The position numbers and the translations under genes are program-made. A stretch of DNA of 64,000 nucleotides from contig NC_092312.1 in the NCBI RefSeq assembly GCF_036785885.1, positions 11,674,001-11,738,000 of the forward strand. The letters are read 5' to 3'. The stretch comes from Coffea arabica. Lineage: Eukaryota > Streptophyta > Magnoliopsida > Gentianales > Rubiaceae. Positions 12,986 through 24,742 of the stretch are shown in pieces (within the stretch, counting starts at the first letter, position 1; the number at the start of each line of letters is the position of its first letter). The notes below the pieces were generated by a model. The model was not told where the DNA came from. It did no database searches and saw only the letters and a program-made list of their open reading frames with translations.

Positions 12986-13011
12986 CCCCCCCCCCCCCCC
13001 CCCCCCCCCCC
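12986..13011. repeat. Homopolymer of 26 C
   Basis: A run of 26 consecutive cytosines followed by CACCACAC. It is the only long C/G homopolymer in the window and lies about 0.9 kb upstream of the GRXS17 start. Confidence 0.9.
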
Positions 13012-13624
13012 ACCACACAAAAAAAATGCTCAAGAATATGAAATCATGGTTCCGCAACTTTAATGAAATTGTCTTTCATGGTCCTCAAATATTACGAGGG
13101 GATAGTTTAGAATGTGATTACTTCATGCACGTGATGATAAATGAAAATTATTTTTCACAAACTTTCATGCACCTTGCCTCCCACATTAATTATGAGGTGA
13201 GAAATCAAAAGTTTAAATATTGTTTTCCAACAATGTGTTTTTATATAAAAATTATTTTAAATCCATATGAGTGCGTGGTGTACTTCCGATCTCCGTCAGA
13301 TTTCCTCGACTCAGTTGAACCACCCCTTAGAATAGGATTCCTCCAGTGTAGGAATAGGAATAAGTTAGGCTAGATTAGATGTGCCGTTATAACAACAAAA
13401 AAAAAAACCTTCATGCACCTTTAAACAAGTTAGAAGTCATTAAAATAAATTATAGAATATGAATGAAAAGTAGTTCTAGTTTATAGTTTGAACATTATTT
13501 TGTTCATAATAATTTAAACATTGAATTTCTTTTCTTACAAGCTAAAATACGTTTGGAAAATTTCATTCTCGAAATCTTTGTGCTTTGTTCAAAGATCAAA
13601 TTTTGCACCAGCCAAGGAAATCAC

Positions 13625-13650
13625 AAACAAACAAACAAACAAACAAACAA
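13625..13650. repeat. (CAAA)n microsatellite
   Basis: About six tandem tetranucleotide units upstream of GRXS17. They create an artificial Lys/Gln/Thr-rich open frame. Confidence 0.85.
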
Positions 13651-13796
13651 AAGGAAAAAGCACACGATGCTCTAATAAAAGAGTGAAAAAGACTTTAAAA
13701 AGCAAGGCCAAGAAAGGAAAAAGAAGGTTTATACCAAAAAAAATTGGTAGGAAAAGAAAAAAGGAAAAACCCAGAAAATAGCGAAAACCGCAGGCC

Positions 13797-13803
13797 ATAT
13801 ATA
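13797..13803 (+). promoter_or_regulatory. TATA box of GRXS17
   Basis: The sequence CCATATATAGCC lies about 120 bases before the ATG at 13923. This predicts a transcription start near 13830 and a 5' UTR of about 90 bases. Confidence 0.55.
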
Positions 13804-13922
13804 GCCACAGGACGGGACCCTGCGCAGACTCGCTGACTCCTGCCTGCTTTGAGAATTTTGCTTCGGCGAGATTGGGAGAGACAACGAGAGAGTAGCCAGA
13901 GAGGAGGGAAAGTGAAAAGAAA

Positions 13923-16900
13923 ATGGGAGGAGGGTCGGTGAAGGAATTGAAATCGAAAGCCGAGCTGGAGAAGACATTGGTAGAGAAGACAACGGTGATT
14001 TTACACTTCTGGGCATCATGGTGTGAAGCTTCTAAGCAGATGGACCAAGTCTTTTCTCATCTTTCCACTGATTTCCCTCATGCCCGCTTCTTCAGAGTAA
14101 ACCCTTTTCCCCTTTTCTCTCTCTCTCTCGTTATAATGATATTTTTTGATATCCTTATCCATTCTTAATTGCATCCCTATTGCAACTATGTTTTAGTTGA
14201 TTTAGTCGATGAATTTTCTTTCATCTTGGACATTTTTTTAACTCTTTTATTTATTTATTTATTTATTTATTTTGCTGTTATGCTGCTTTCTTGTTTCTTA
14301 AATTTGGGAGGAATAGAGGTTGAGGGTTTTATTATCATTATGCGCTTATTATAGTTCATATGTTATAATTAATTAAACTTGTGAAGCCTAATGGGAGTAT
14401 GTAAATTTTGAGAAAAATGGGTCCTTGATGCCAGAGGAATATGTCAGAAGAAAAAAATTTGATAATGGTGTAGATGTGATTGATAAAAGGAATATTTTTA
14501 ATAGCTTAATGTATATAGGAGTCAAATTAGAAGTTGGGTGTACAAGGTAAATGAGATATCTTGTTGGGCTGAGGCAGTGATTCTTTGTGGGCAAAGGAAA
14601 TGTGTATTGGACAAGCAGCAATCATTATCTATTTCTGTCAAAGTGTTAGTCTGGAAGCAGAACTGGTTAACGACTCTTTTTAATGGGTCAGAAAATGCCA
14701 CATTAGAAATCTAGTGATGATTCCAACTTGCACGTAATAAGTCTAACAATCTTCAGTCAGGGTTTTATTACCTTTTATGGTAGTTGGTGGAAGGAAATCA
14801 AGATATCAGAAGGGTAAAGCTGATCCCAACTGGTAGCTTGATTTTGTTTTGTCTTTTGACGATTTTGAAAAGGGCTGACCTGGTTGAATAGTAACATCCT
14901 TATCAAAAAGGAAATTAACTTTTTTCCTTTAATGAAATACCCCAAAAAATGGAAAAAGTCAAATGATGATTAGGTAGAAAGTGTAAGGTCTTAATTTTTT
15001 ATGCTTGTATAGAGCAAACATTGTAATTGGAAAAAGTTTCTCTTCATTTAGGTAGCTGAAGATTGAAGGAACTCTGCCTTTATAAGGGATTCCAATCCTC
15101 TTCCGCATTCCTTCCCGTTCTTCTGCCAAACTATCATAAGCTTTAGTAACTCATGTTGCTTTCTCATCTTTTTGTGCCTTTTGTGTATAAAATATGCTCC
15201 CATGGTGAGCTAGGAATCCTTTCTGAGCATTTATCTTTCCAGAATTTTTGAACTATAATTGTGTCCCAATTTTCTTATGAGGATGACAAGGACTTAACTG
15301 GAAATAGGTTGAATCATTATCCATCATTTTTGTTTGTGGGGAGGTAGTCTTGGCACTTGGCACCAATGTACGATGCATGAGCCGGTAAGAGAATACATAG
15401 ACAGTAGGGATATGGAAAGCTGGAATAAGAAATAGGGTAACAGAATCATGTAATCCAGTGTCCTAGGAAGCAGGTAGAATTGAGATAGGAGTTTAATTAT
15501 CTGCGTCTATTGGCTACATGATTATGTAGTTGGTTCCCTGCCTTGCTCCTCATAATTTAATTGTAAACATTGTAGAAACAAGAATCCGTACTGGGTTTGG
15601 AATAAAACTAGTTACCTGTTATCACTAGTGATAGGAGCAGGAAATGGTTTGAGTGAAATTGAAACGACAAACTATGATCCTCAAGGTGTTATTTATGCAC
15701 TCCATTCCACATTGTGTAATTTTGAGCTATTTAACTTTTTTACAAACTGCCTGAGGTTTACACCTCTAAGATTTGGAAAATACTGATGATTTGAAGGTTA
15801 ACCCTTTCTCTGTTCTTGCTTTTTAACTTCTTGGGTTTTGTGGTCTGAAGGCTCTTTGTCTGGGTGAATATTAGACTTGAGGAAAGGACAGTATTTTGGG
15901 ATTTGCTATCTGCTGTACACTTTGATTTTGTATAGTGTTGACCTTTCTTGAGAAGTGCACTACTCTCTATTAATTCATTGTTCATCACTTCCTCTGTGTC
16001 ACTACAGGTTGAAGCTGAAGAACAACCAGAGATTTCTGAGGCATATTCAGTTGCTGCTGTGCCTTACTTTGTCTTCTTTAAGGTAATTTCAAGTTGTAAT
16101 TCTACTTCTCAAGAGCGTTCAGCTTTTTTCTGCAGTCCGTTGTGTTTTGCTCCTTCTGGAGTTTTTAACTTAATTTAAGAATGTATCTGGGAATGTTATG
16201 TGTCTTATTTTCGAGCCTTTCATGTGTAAGTTTGTTCCTTTTTGGTGCTTTTAGGATGGTAAGAGTGTGGATACCCTGGAAGGTGCTGACCCCTCAGCTT
16301 TAGCTAACAAGGTTGCTAAAGTTGCTGGATCTGTCACTGCTGACGAACCTGCAGCTCCTGCTAGTTTAGGTATGGCTGCAGGGCCAGCAATCCTTGAAAC
16401 AGTCAAGGATTTTGCTAAAGACAATTCTAAAGTGGAAAGCCATTCACCTGGCACTGGAAATGGGCTTAAATTGCGATTAGAACAGCTTGTGAATTCTCAT
16501 CCAGTAATGCTCTTTATGAAAGGAAGCCCTGAGGAACCTAGATGTGGTTTTAGCCGGACAGTAGTCGACATCTTGAAGAAAGAAAAGATCAAATTTGGAA
16601 GCTTTGATATTCTGACGGATGACGAGGTTCGTGAGGGATTGAAGAAGTTCTCCAACTGGCCAACATATCCTCAACTCTACTGTAAGGGTGAGCTTCTCGG
16701 TGGCTGTGACATTGTAACTGCTATGCATGAGAGTGGTGAACTTAAAGAAGTTTTGTTGGATCATGGAACTGAAGCATCTGATTCCTCTAAAGCAGAAGCA
16801 ACAGAACCTGGAATGGGAAAGGGTGGCATCTCTGAGGCCTCTGGTTTGAGTGCAGACCTGAACTCTCGTTTGGATAGCTTAATTAATTCTAGTCCAGTTA

Positions 16901-17478
16901 TGCTTTTTATGAAGGGGGAACCAGATGCACCGCGTTGTGGTTTTAGCCGGAAAGTTGTTGATATTCTGAGACAAGAGAAAATAGATTTTAAGAGCTTTGA
17001 CATCCTTACTGACGATGAAGTCCGTCAAGGCCTAAAAGTTTACTCAAACTGGTCCAGCTATCCTCAGCTGTACATAAAGGGTGAACTGATTGGTGGATCT
17101 GATATTGTGTTGGACATGCAAAAGAGTGGAGAGCTCAGTAAGGTTCTTGCTGAGAAAGGTATTCCTAATGGGATCACCCTGGAAGTGCGCCTTAAGCAGC
17201 TGATAACTTCTTCTCCTGTGATGCTTTTTATGAAGGGTACTCCAGATGCTTCACGTTGTGGTTTCAGCTCCAAGGTAGTAAACGCCTTGAAGGAGGAGGA
17301 AGTGGAGTTTGGATCATTTGATATTTTAACTGATGAGGAGGTTAGGCAGGGATTGAAGACCTTGTCAAACTGGCCAACCTTTCCACAGCTCTATTACAAG
17401 GGTGAACTGATAGGAGGTTGTGATATTATACTGGAGCTAAAAAGCAATGGCGAGTTGAAATCTACCTTATCTGAATAG
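13923..17478 (+). CDS. GRXS17: Monothiol glutaredoxin S17 (Trx-Grx-Grx-Grx)
   Basis: Exons are 13923-14096, 16008-16082 and 16255-17478 (stop TAG), giving 490 residues; the Arabidopsis protein has 488. The N-terminal thioredoxin-like domain (about 1-105) has WASWCEAS, with only one cysteine (C34) where a classical thioredoxin has CGPC. Three glutaredoxin domains follow, each with the monothiol CGFS motif: C180, C311 and C418, each inside a VMLFMKG...P..(S/P)RCGFS block. CGFS glutaredoxins coordinate [2Fe-2S] clusters with glutathione. GRXS17 acts in the cytosol and nucleus in iron-sulfur protein maturation, redox signalling and heat tolerance. Introns of about 1.9 kb and 0.17 kb split the Trx-like domain, while all three Grx domains sit in the last exon. 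All key cysteines are present, so it looks functional. Confidence 0.97.
14246..14272. repeat. (TTTA)n microsatellite in GRXS17 intron 1
   Basis: About six to seven tandem TTTA units in the first intron. Confidence 0.85.
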
Positions 17479-18456
17479 GTTTAGGAAATGTAGGCTGAAG
17501 CGGTGCTACTCCCTACTACTGATGGCTTATTGATCTAGAAGTCTTTAAAAATGTTGTCCGCTGGAAAATGGTTTCAGAACCCTTGTCTTATATTTCTCCC
17601 CTTTTTAGGGAACCTTCTTCATGCTCTGGTTGCACATTCCTATAATTATTGGAGAATATTTTTGGATCATCATTGTCTTGTGCTCCTATTTAAAGAATCT
17701 ACACACCAGACTTGAATAGTGTGGTGACTAGACTTGAATTTTGCAAGAAAACAACCCTAAATTTGCAGTTCCAGTTTCCATCACCTGATATTTTCCGCCA
17801 TGCCCCCTGACTTTTTTATTTTAAAATTTTTTTGGTTGAGTATTGGCTCCTGAATTTCATTAAAAAGCATGATTCATGAATAGTAAAAATCAGAAACAGA
17901 TAGTGCAATAAGCTTGCCATTTTGCTTTCCCATGGACGTAACGAAGATACAAGAATATCTAGTTTGATCCTTAGCCAACATCAGAAGAGGTGCTCCGGAA
18001 CCATGTTCATTGCAGAAAATTCTATAAATAAACCACGAGTACCACCATCAATATATGTTACACTCTAAGCAGACCCCCTTGATCATAGTGCTTAGCGATG
18101 AACTTCACAAAGCCAGTCATCAATGGAATCGTTTATTGAAACTACCTTGTGCAATGAATCCTAACAAGAGCCAAGCAAAATTCAACTAGTCTCCAAATAA
18201 GGTTTGCTTTCCCTTAACTGACACGATAGTAGTAAGATGTGGTAAAACTTGCTAGCAACATCAATCCAACCCAACCTGCATAACCTTTAACCTCTTCATC
18301 TGGGTTGATAACCTCCTAGTACACCATTATCTTTTTCTGAATCGGCTTCCATTCTTTTCAAAAGAATCAGCTGCCAGTGCACCTCTTCACCACCACTTGA
18401 ACGCATATTATCAGATTCAAGCATAACAAGAATTCAACTTTCACGTACGACATTGA
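17479..18456. other. Intergenic between convergent GRXS17 and PPR gene
   Basis: Contains the 3' flanks of both genes. The minus-strand PPR reading frame stops at 18457. No additional gene or clear repeat is seen. Confidence 0.55.
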
Positions 18457-21031
18457 TCATGCTCTTATTAATGCTTCAGTATCTTCCATGCTTCCCTTAT
18501 CTCCTAAAAAGTTGTTTAGTTTTGTAAGGACACTTGGATCAGGCTTCCATCCTTCCCTCTGTCCACAAAAAGACAAAGCAACTTTCATGCATTCCACAGC
18601 CTTCTCCATCTCATCCTTGTGCAGGTAGCCCGCTGATAATCTTCCCCAACTCTCTGGCGAATGTGCTTTCCCTTCACCCATCAAACCTTTAAGCATAGCC
18701 TCAGCCTTCTCACAAAGCCCCTTCTCTATGTATCCCAAAATTATTGTGTTTGGCACTCGAAAATCATAGCAGTTGCCAGATGACTCCCACTCCTTTAGGC
18801 ATTCCAGTGCTGATTCAAACTCATCAATCCTCACCAGACTCTTCAGCATATTTAGGTAATCCTTGTTGATACACTTTTTAAAGGTGTTTTTCTCTAGCGC
18901 CCATAATCTAAAGACCTGAGCCTTGTTTCCCAGATTAGCATGCAGTGAGATAAGATGGTTATAACCTTCATTGTCATTATTGTCCAGTATCTTCTCAGCT
19001 CTTTGAAGATAACTATTTGCCTCATCTTTTAGGCCTTCCTTGATATAGAAATTTGCAACAACTGCATATGTGTTCCAGTCCATGCTGATGTTGGGTTGGT
19101 ATTCCATTTCGCGCAAAACATTCTTAATGCCATCCATGTCCGACCTCACACCGTAAGAGTTAATGCAGAGTCTATAACTCAAATTATCAGGAGAAACCCC
19201 ATTGTCTTGCATCCGAATTAGCACATCAGGGACTTTTTCATGTTGACCAACCTTGGTATAAAGGACCATGATATCATTGTATGCAACAGATGATAAGCTA
19301 AGACCTTTCTCTTTCATCATCTGCAGAAGAGACAATGACTTATCAGATTGGCCCTGGCGTGCATAGGAATGCAGGAGAGCACCATATGTCTTTTCTGTTT
19401 TATCTTCTTCACTCAAGTCAGTAAAATAATTTTCTGCAGAAAGATATCCATGTACTCTACCAATCAGATCAAGCTGCACAGCATGCTCGGTCGGTGAATA
19501 CGTGAACATGCCACTCTTTTTCATCCATTCACAGACCTATTAATTAAAATCAGAAAGCAGTTTCTCAGTTTGACTTTTCTTTGCATGAGTCACAACTTAA
19601 TTCTGTAACTTTCAAGCAGCCATCCAAACAAACATGTAATTCTGTTAATCAGCAACTTTAGAGATGACAAAGAAAAGTTTTGAAGTTTAGACTTGTGCTA
19701 CAATACGAGTGACAGCCTCTGAACAACACTCAAAATATAAAATGTAGAACTTCAGTTAATTACAGCGAAAAAGAAAACCAAGGATTGGGCCAATATTTCT
19801 CTGGAATGGTTTGGTGGCATTGTCCCAAGGCAACCCGAGGTAATTAGGTACCACTACAGCAGGAACCCTAAAAGCTCGTTTTATTACAGAATATAGGTCT
19901 GGAAAACCCAGGATCTCTTTGAATTCCAGGCGGTTCGTGCCAATCTGTGTTTCATTTAAAGTTATCCGTAGAAGAAATGAACAATAATTTGCACTTTTAG
20001 TGTAAAAAGAAAAGAAAGAAAGAAAGAAAACGTCAGTGAGGAAAAAGTGAAAACAACTCCACATATCGCACAAGACTTCAGAGAAACATGCAGCCCACAG
20101 CTCTTGTAAGGCTTTCATATTCCGAAAGAGGTTGTTCGAAAACATATTCTAACAATCACCATTTCCATGCGAACTCCCATTATGTCTTCATAAAATGTCA
20201 TGTCAAAGCCCTGCCAAGAAAAAGAAACTTCTCCACTACATAGGAGAGAGTAGATACACATGACCACCCCAATCCGCCTAACATTTGTTTCTATTTATTG
20301 ACAAGAAAAAGCTTAAATTCATTTTTTTTGGGTTAAAAGCCTTGATATATGCGCACATGATGAACTAATAGTTGAAGGCACTCACAAGCACTACAAGGCT
20401 TCGTCCAAAGTTCAGGGAAACTATTAGGTTGCATACGCCGAATACTACCCCTCTTACTTCCAACTAATATACATGAAAGTTTACCATAAGGAGTTCAGTT
20501 TAAGGAAGTAGTGAAGTAAAGGGGATAGCATTTGACAATTGACAGCAACTTTCAGAATTTAGGACAAATTTTGAAAAAAAAAAAAAAAACCAATTCAATA
20601 AAGAAACAATTTTTGCAACAATCAACCAGAAAATTGAAAGAAAGAAGAAGAAGAACAAGAAGACAGAGTAGTTAGCATTATGGAAGTACCTGGAGGGCGT
20701 GAGAGAATCGACTGCGTTTGCGGAGGTCGTGAATGATGCGAAGAAGCTCCGCGAATCGAACTTTCTTGCCGCTTTCGACCCATTGGTCCAGAACTGGTCC
20801 AATTTTGATTTTAGGATTTCCCAACGGGCTGATTCTGGAGTAGAGCGTCTCTTTCTTCTCCTTCTTCCTGATCTCCTCCCCCTCCCTGTTGCTCTGGTTG
20901 CCACCCCTACCACTGTTAATTACTATTTGATTGGTGCAGTAGAATTTCTGAGTGTTTTTTACGCGGGAATTGACTGAAATTAGGGTTTGAAACAGGGATA
21001 GTCGACGGCTTAGTGATTGCATTTTCAGCAT
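18457..21031 (-). CDS. P-class pentatricopeptide repeat protein, probably mitochondrial (copy 1)
   Basis: Two exons: 20690-21031 and 18457-19536, with a 1.15 kb GT-AG intron in phase 0; 473 residues. The start is ATG at 21031, with a second ATG at 21022. The N-terminus (about 1-45) is rich in Ser/Arg/Leu without early acidic residues, fitting a mitochondrial presequence. The exon 1 end carries the family signature YSRISPLGNPKIKIGPVLDQW and ...RKRSRFSHALQ. Exon 2 begins VCEWM, then carries PPR motifs such as TYGALLHSYARQGQSDKSLS, VAYNDIMVLYTKVGQHEKV and NTYAVVANFYIKEGLKDEA. This pattern matches the Arabidopsis At2g20710/At4g21705 group of pure P-type PPR proteins, which bind single-stranded organelle RNA. 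The exact RNA target cannot be read from the sequence. No PLS, E or DYW domain is present. A paralogue lies at 33693-36560. Confidence 0.93.
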
Positions 21032-21261
21032 TTGTTCTTTTGTTTGAAGTTCTGAATTAAGGTGGCAGGGGCTTTGATGAGGAATATGAAGAGTGGAACG
21101 GGTTATATTGTAACTGGTCAATATCAAAATTGCCCACTAAAGTCAGAAAGATTTCAGTTAAGTCCCTGCATCAGATCTCCAATTTGCTATTGTTCGGGTG
21201 ACTTGTCATCCTAGAGTTATCTCAATTGACTATACAAACATGTTTTTGAAATTATCGTGTG

Positions 21262-21520
21262 ACTCGTATCCGTTTGGATTGGCTGTTTTTGGGGTATTTT
21301 TAAAAAATTTTGCTGTAGTAGAGTTTTTAAATTATATTTTGAGATATTTTCAAAAAATATTTTAAAATATTTAAATGTAAAAGAGTTTTTAAATATATTT
21401 TGAAATATTTTTTAAAATTTTTAAAAAAATTAAACTAATTTTTAAATTACCTTTTAGAACACTTTTTAAAATTATTTATTATATTTGAAAAACTAGTTTT
21501 TGAAAAACACTCCGATCCCA
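21262..21520. repeat. MITE-like element with TTTGGATTGGCTGTTTTTGGGG end
   Basis: Begins ATCCGTTTGGATTGGC and ends near AAAAACACTCCGATCCC, with an almost pure AT interior containing GTAGTAG and many TTTTTAAA runs. The plan is the reverse orientation of the intronic element at 1556-1733. Probably a non-autonomous DNA transposon. Confidence 0.5.
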
Positions 21521-22319
21521 GATGAAAAAAAGTTTTAAAAAATCAACATACCATAATAGTCCACATTCATCAAATTGTCTTAAGGTTGTTATTAGTTTGA
21601 CACTTTTAAGTTGCTCATGGAATTGGTATTACATATACAATAGATGGTTTCTTTTTTGATGCTCCCATAATAAATTTTTAGATGGTCTAAGCATGCACTT
21701 TAACCATAATGGATCTTCCGTTCCACGTCTTATGCCACTTTCTATTTCATTTTTTTTTATAATATATTGCTATTTTTTCCTTCATAAAAATCATAAACAT
21801 CATTTTAACTGTGTGAATGAAATTGTTGGCAAATTTTATTACTTTTTCTCGTGGTTGAGCAATTAAACACATAATTTCTTTCGTGATTTTTGAAATTTAC
21901 TTAATACTCACTTGTACTTTATGTAAAAAAGCAGGACGGAGGAAAATGTAACTTTATAGATGCTTTGAGGGTCACAAACCTAATGTGTGGATTTTTTGAA
22001 AATTAATAGTATTTTGTCATTTTTTTTCTAGCCAAAATACCCTCAAAGTGTTTTAAGACCAAAAAAAAGCAAGAATTTGGGGGTAGATTTAAAAATATTA
22101 CAATTTCCTTACTTTCTTCGTCGACATAAAAAATACCAATCAATTCCTTGCATAATTTGGTGAGATTGATTGCGAAAAAGGAAGAATGTACTTGTGAAAT
22201 TTAATAACTTGCCGCGGGACAGTGAACTCATTCTAACAAAGGGTGTCTATTTATATATTTTTATTCACTTTGCACATCTACCCAAATTACAAGACGTTAC
22301 TGAGTAGGTTTAAAAAGTA

Positions 22320-22648
22320 CTCCCTCCGTCCCACTTTGATAGTCGTGTATTCCTTTTTCATCTGTCTCAAATTATAGTCCACTTTCCAATTAAAAAATGT
22401 AGTTATATTTTAATTTTCCTAAAATATCCTTATTCAATGTAAGTAGTTATTACTATAAACCTACCTTATTTAATGAGAGTTGATTCTTTTTCTACCATCA
22501 ATTCAAGTTCCCATAAAGTTGTACCATATTTAATGTGAGGGTATTTTAGGAAAATAGCAATCTAAATTTACTTTTCCAATAAAGTTAACTACTTTTTCTT
22601 AAATTGTGTGAAAAAAGAAATAGGACTGTCAAAGTGGGACGGAGGGAG
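22320..22648. mobile_element. Stowaway-like MITE (Tc1/mariner type), copy 1
   Basis: A 329 bp element bounded by TA dinucleotides (22318-22319 and 22649-22650). It starts CTCCCTCCGTCCCACTTTGA and ends in the inverted TCAAAGTGGGACGGAGGGAG, a near-perfect terminal inverted repeat of about 20 bp. The CTCCCTCCGTCC end plus TA target duplication is diagnostic of Stowaway. There is no coding capacity. Confidence 0.92.
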
Positions 22649-23252
22649 TAATCGTTAAACCACATGGGTATGGTGCATTCTATCCACAAAAAAAAATAAT
22701 AATAAAATATGCTAGTAAAAGTAATCACGTTGATCATACAAATTAACTTAATATTCTACACTTATAATTTATACCAAAGGGCAAGTATTGGAAATCACCT
22801 TCACCATTAGGTATGTAGAACCTCTCTTCCTCTTCTAAGCACGAGGTCTTGACCTTCATCAGTCGCATTCTCCAATAGATAGCCAATTTTTCTGTATTTT
22901 GACTGTGTGTACATTTAAACACAAGTCCAACTTTCCAAAAAAGAAACGAAATCATGCGTTAAATTCTGTTCCATTTCTACCACAAACGGGTCATTGGTTT
23001 TGGGATTTATTCTTTAATGTTATGGTCATGGACTCATCGTCCCGTGACTCCCGTTGCAGCTATAACGACAATTATAAAGGAATACGTGTATATTGCTTAA
23101 TTCTTTTTTCAGACGATAACAAAACTTCCATTAATGACAAAAACATTTACATTGCTCCTTCATCATTTTTTGGCTAATCTATTCAGCCAACTTGGAAAAG
23201 ATTCTGTAGGAATATGTGTACATTGCTTAATTAACATTATTGTTTATTTATA

Positions 23253-23719
23253 CTTCCTCTGTCCTAGTTTTTTTTTCACACAATTTAAGAAAAAGTAGTT
23301 AACTTTGTTGGAATAATAAATTTAGATTGCTATTTTTTAAAATATCCTTACATTAAATAGAGTAAAACTTTATATTAATTATTTATGAAAACTTGAATTG
23401 ATGGTTTATGGGAACTTGAATTGATGATAAAAAAAGAATCAATCCTTATTTTACATTATTTCACATTTTGGCTTGAAAGAATGACAAGGTTGGCTTTTCA
23501 TATATCAATATGTTTTGAAAAATCTAAATGTATTAAATGGGGTGGTAGGTTAACAATCTATATTAGATAAGGTAGTTTATACTAATAACAACTTACATTG
23601 AATAAGGGTATTTTAGAGAAATTAAAAGATAACGATATTCTTCAATTGAAAAGTGGATTAATTACAATTTGAGACAGATAAAAATGGAAAATATGATTAT
23701 TAAAGTGGAACGGAGGGAG
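23253..23719. mobile_element. Stowaway-like MITE, copy 2, inverted and enlarged
   Basis: Starts CTTCCTCTGTCCTAG and ends GGAACGGAGGGAG. The interior is the reverse complement of copy 1: CACACAATTTAAGAAAAAGTAG near 23277 matches the far end of copy 1. It is about 140 bp longer because of a duplicated GAACTTGAATTGATG word (near 23391 and 23412) and an unrelated stretch at about 23455-23550. Its ends have decayed, so it is the older copy. Confidence 0.85.
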
Positions 23720-24742
23720 GAGCATATATTGAAGTCCTTGCCTTGTTTCTTTTCTTTTCGCCCGTAATTCAATCATTTCATGAGTACGTGGCCTTGCTGC
23801 TAGAGGAAGAACAAGGACGAAGCTGCTCATGTGCTTGAAGAATCAAGAAAGGAGTCGTGCTTTTGTTGCATAGAACCTAATATCATGCATCTTAACCAAT
23901 TCACCCACAGGTCTAGTAGTACTATTTTCTTCTTGGATTTTTTTTTTTTTTTGCCCCCCAATAGATGAAATCGTGATTCATGAGGTTGCCAAAACTGAAC
24001 TTACCACTAACTGAGGGGCGACAAAAGAATTCTTGACTATCCCATTTTCATTTATGGCTTGTTTTACTCATGCTGCACCATGATTTGTGTGTTAAATAAC
24101 TGGTGAACGTGCCCCATTTACGAGGTAGGCAAGCCTGTAAATCAGAAAAATGCTATTACAAAACCATATGAGCCAATCATGAACCTAGATCAAATATATG
24201 TTATTGTTGAGAAGTTTTTGAACCCCATGTTTCTTGGTCTGATTTTTCTCAGTGGCATTAAAAAATTTTTGATTTCTACTTATGACTCAAAATGTCAGCA
24301 TTTAATGCTAAACAATTGTTTTTCGAATAATTGAGGTGTCTATATCCAAAAGTAAAGCAACTTAAAATTAAAAAGCGACTTAATCAATTCTGATTAAATA
24401 CAAAGAATAATTAACCAGAACCAAACGGGCCAATAGATAAATAAAAAAAAAAAAAAAAAAGCAGTGCTGAAAGCGGGCTGAATATATGTGCTTTCATCAA
24501 TATTTAAGCTTGAAGTCAAATATACAAGTTGCTTGCTATTACCATCATAAACTATTCCTACAGACAATCTTTGCATAAGATTTCATGCAGATTGCCTTTT
24601 TGAATTTGACTCAAACCAGGAAAAAGACTAACCACAATGGTTCTAAAGTTCAATGAACCTAATGGACAGCAAACATAAATAAATAGTCCATTATTGCATC
24701 CCAAATCCCTAACCTCCAACAACCAACCATGTTCCGAAGCAG

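Larger units (their letters stand above)
11510..13790. other. Intergenic between divergent glycine-rich gene and GRXS17
   Basis: Mostly AT-rich. It holds a poly(A) run near 11852-11870, a candidate minus-strand exon at 12004-12250, a long poly-C run (12986-13011) and a (CAAA)n tract (13625-13650) in the GRXS17 upstream region. Nothing else resembling a gene was found. Confidence 0.5.
21032..24742. other. Intergenic upstream of PPR copy 1 and downstream of the heat-shock factor
   Basis: AT-rich DNA with no gene-like frame. It contains one TTTGGATT-type MITE (21262-21520) and two Stowaway-like MITEs (22320-22648 and 23253-23719). The start of this stretch serves as the PPR promoter; a clear TATA box was not found. 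Confidence 0.5.

Noticed and set aside
13521-13781. Lys/Asn/Thr-rich open frame upstream of GRXS17
   Set aside because: Produced by the (CAAA)n tract and A-rich promoter DNA.
19756-20145. 129-codon minus-strand frame in the intron of PPR copy 1
   Set aside because: No family pattern; lies inside an intron supported by conserved exon junctions on both sides.
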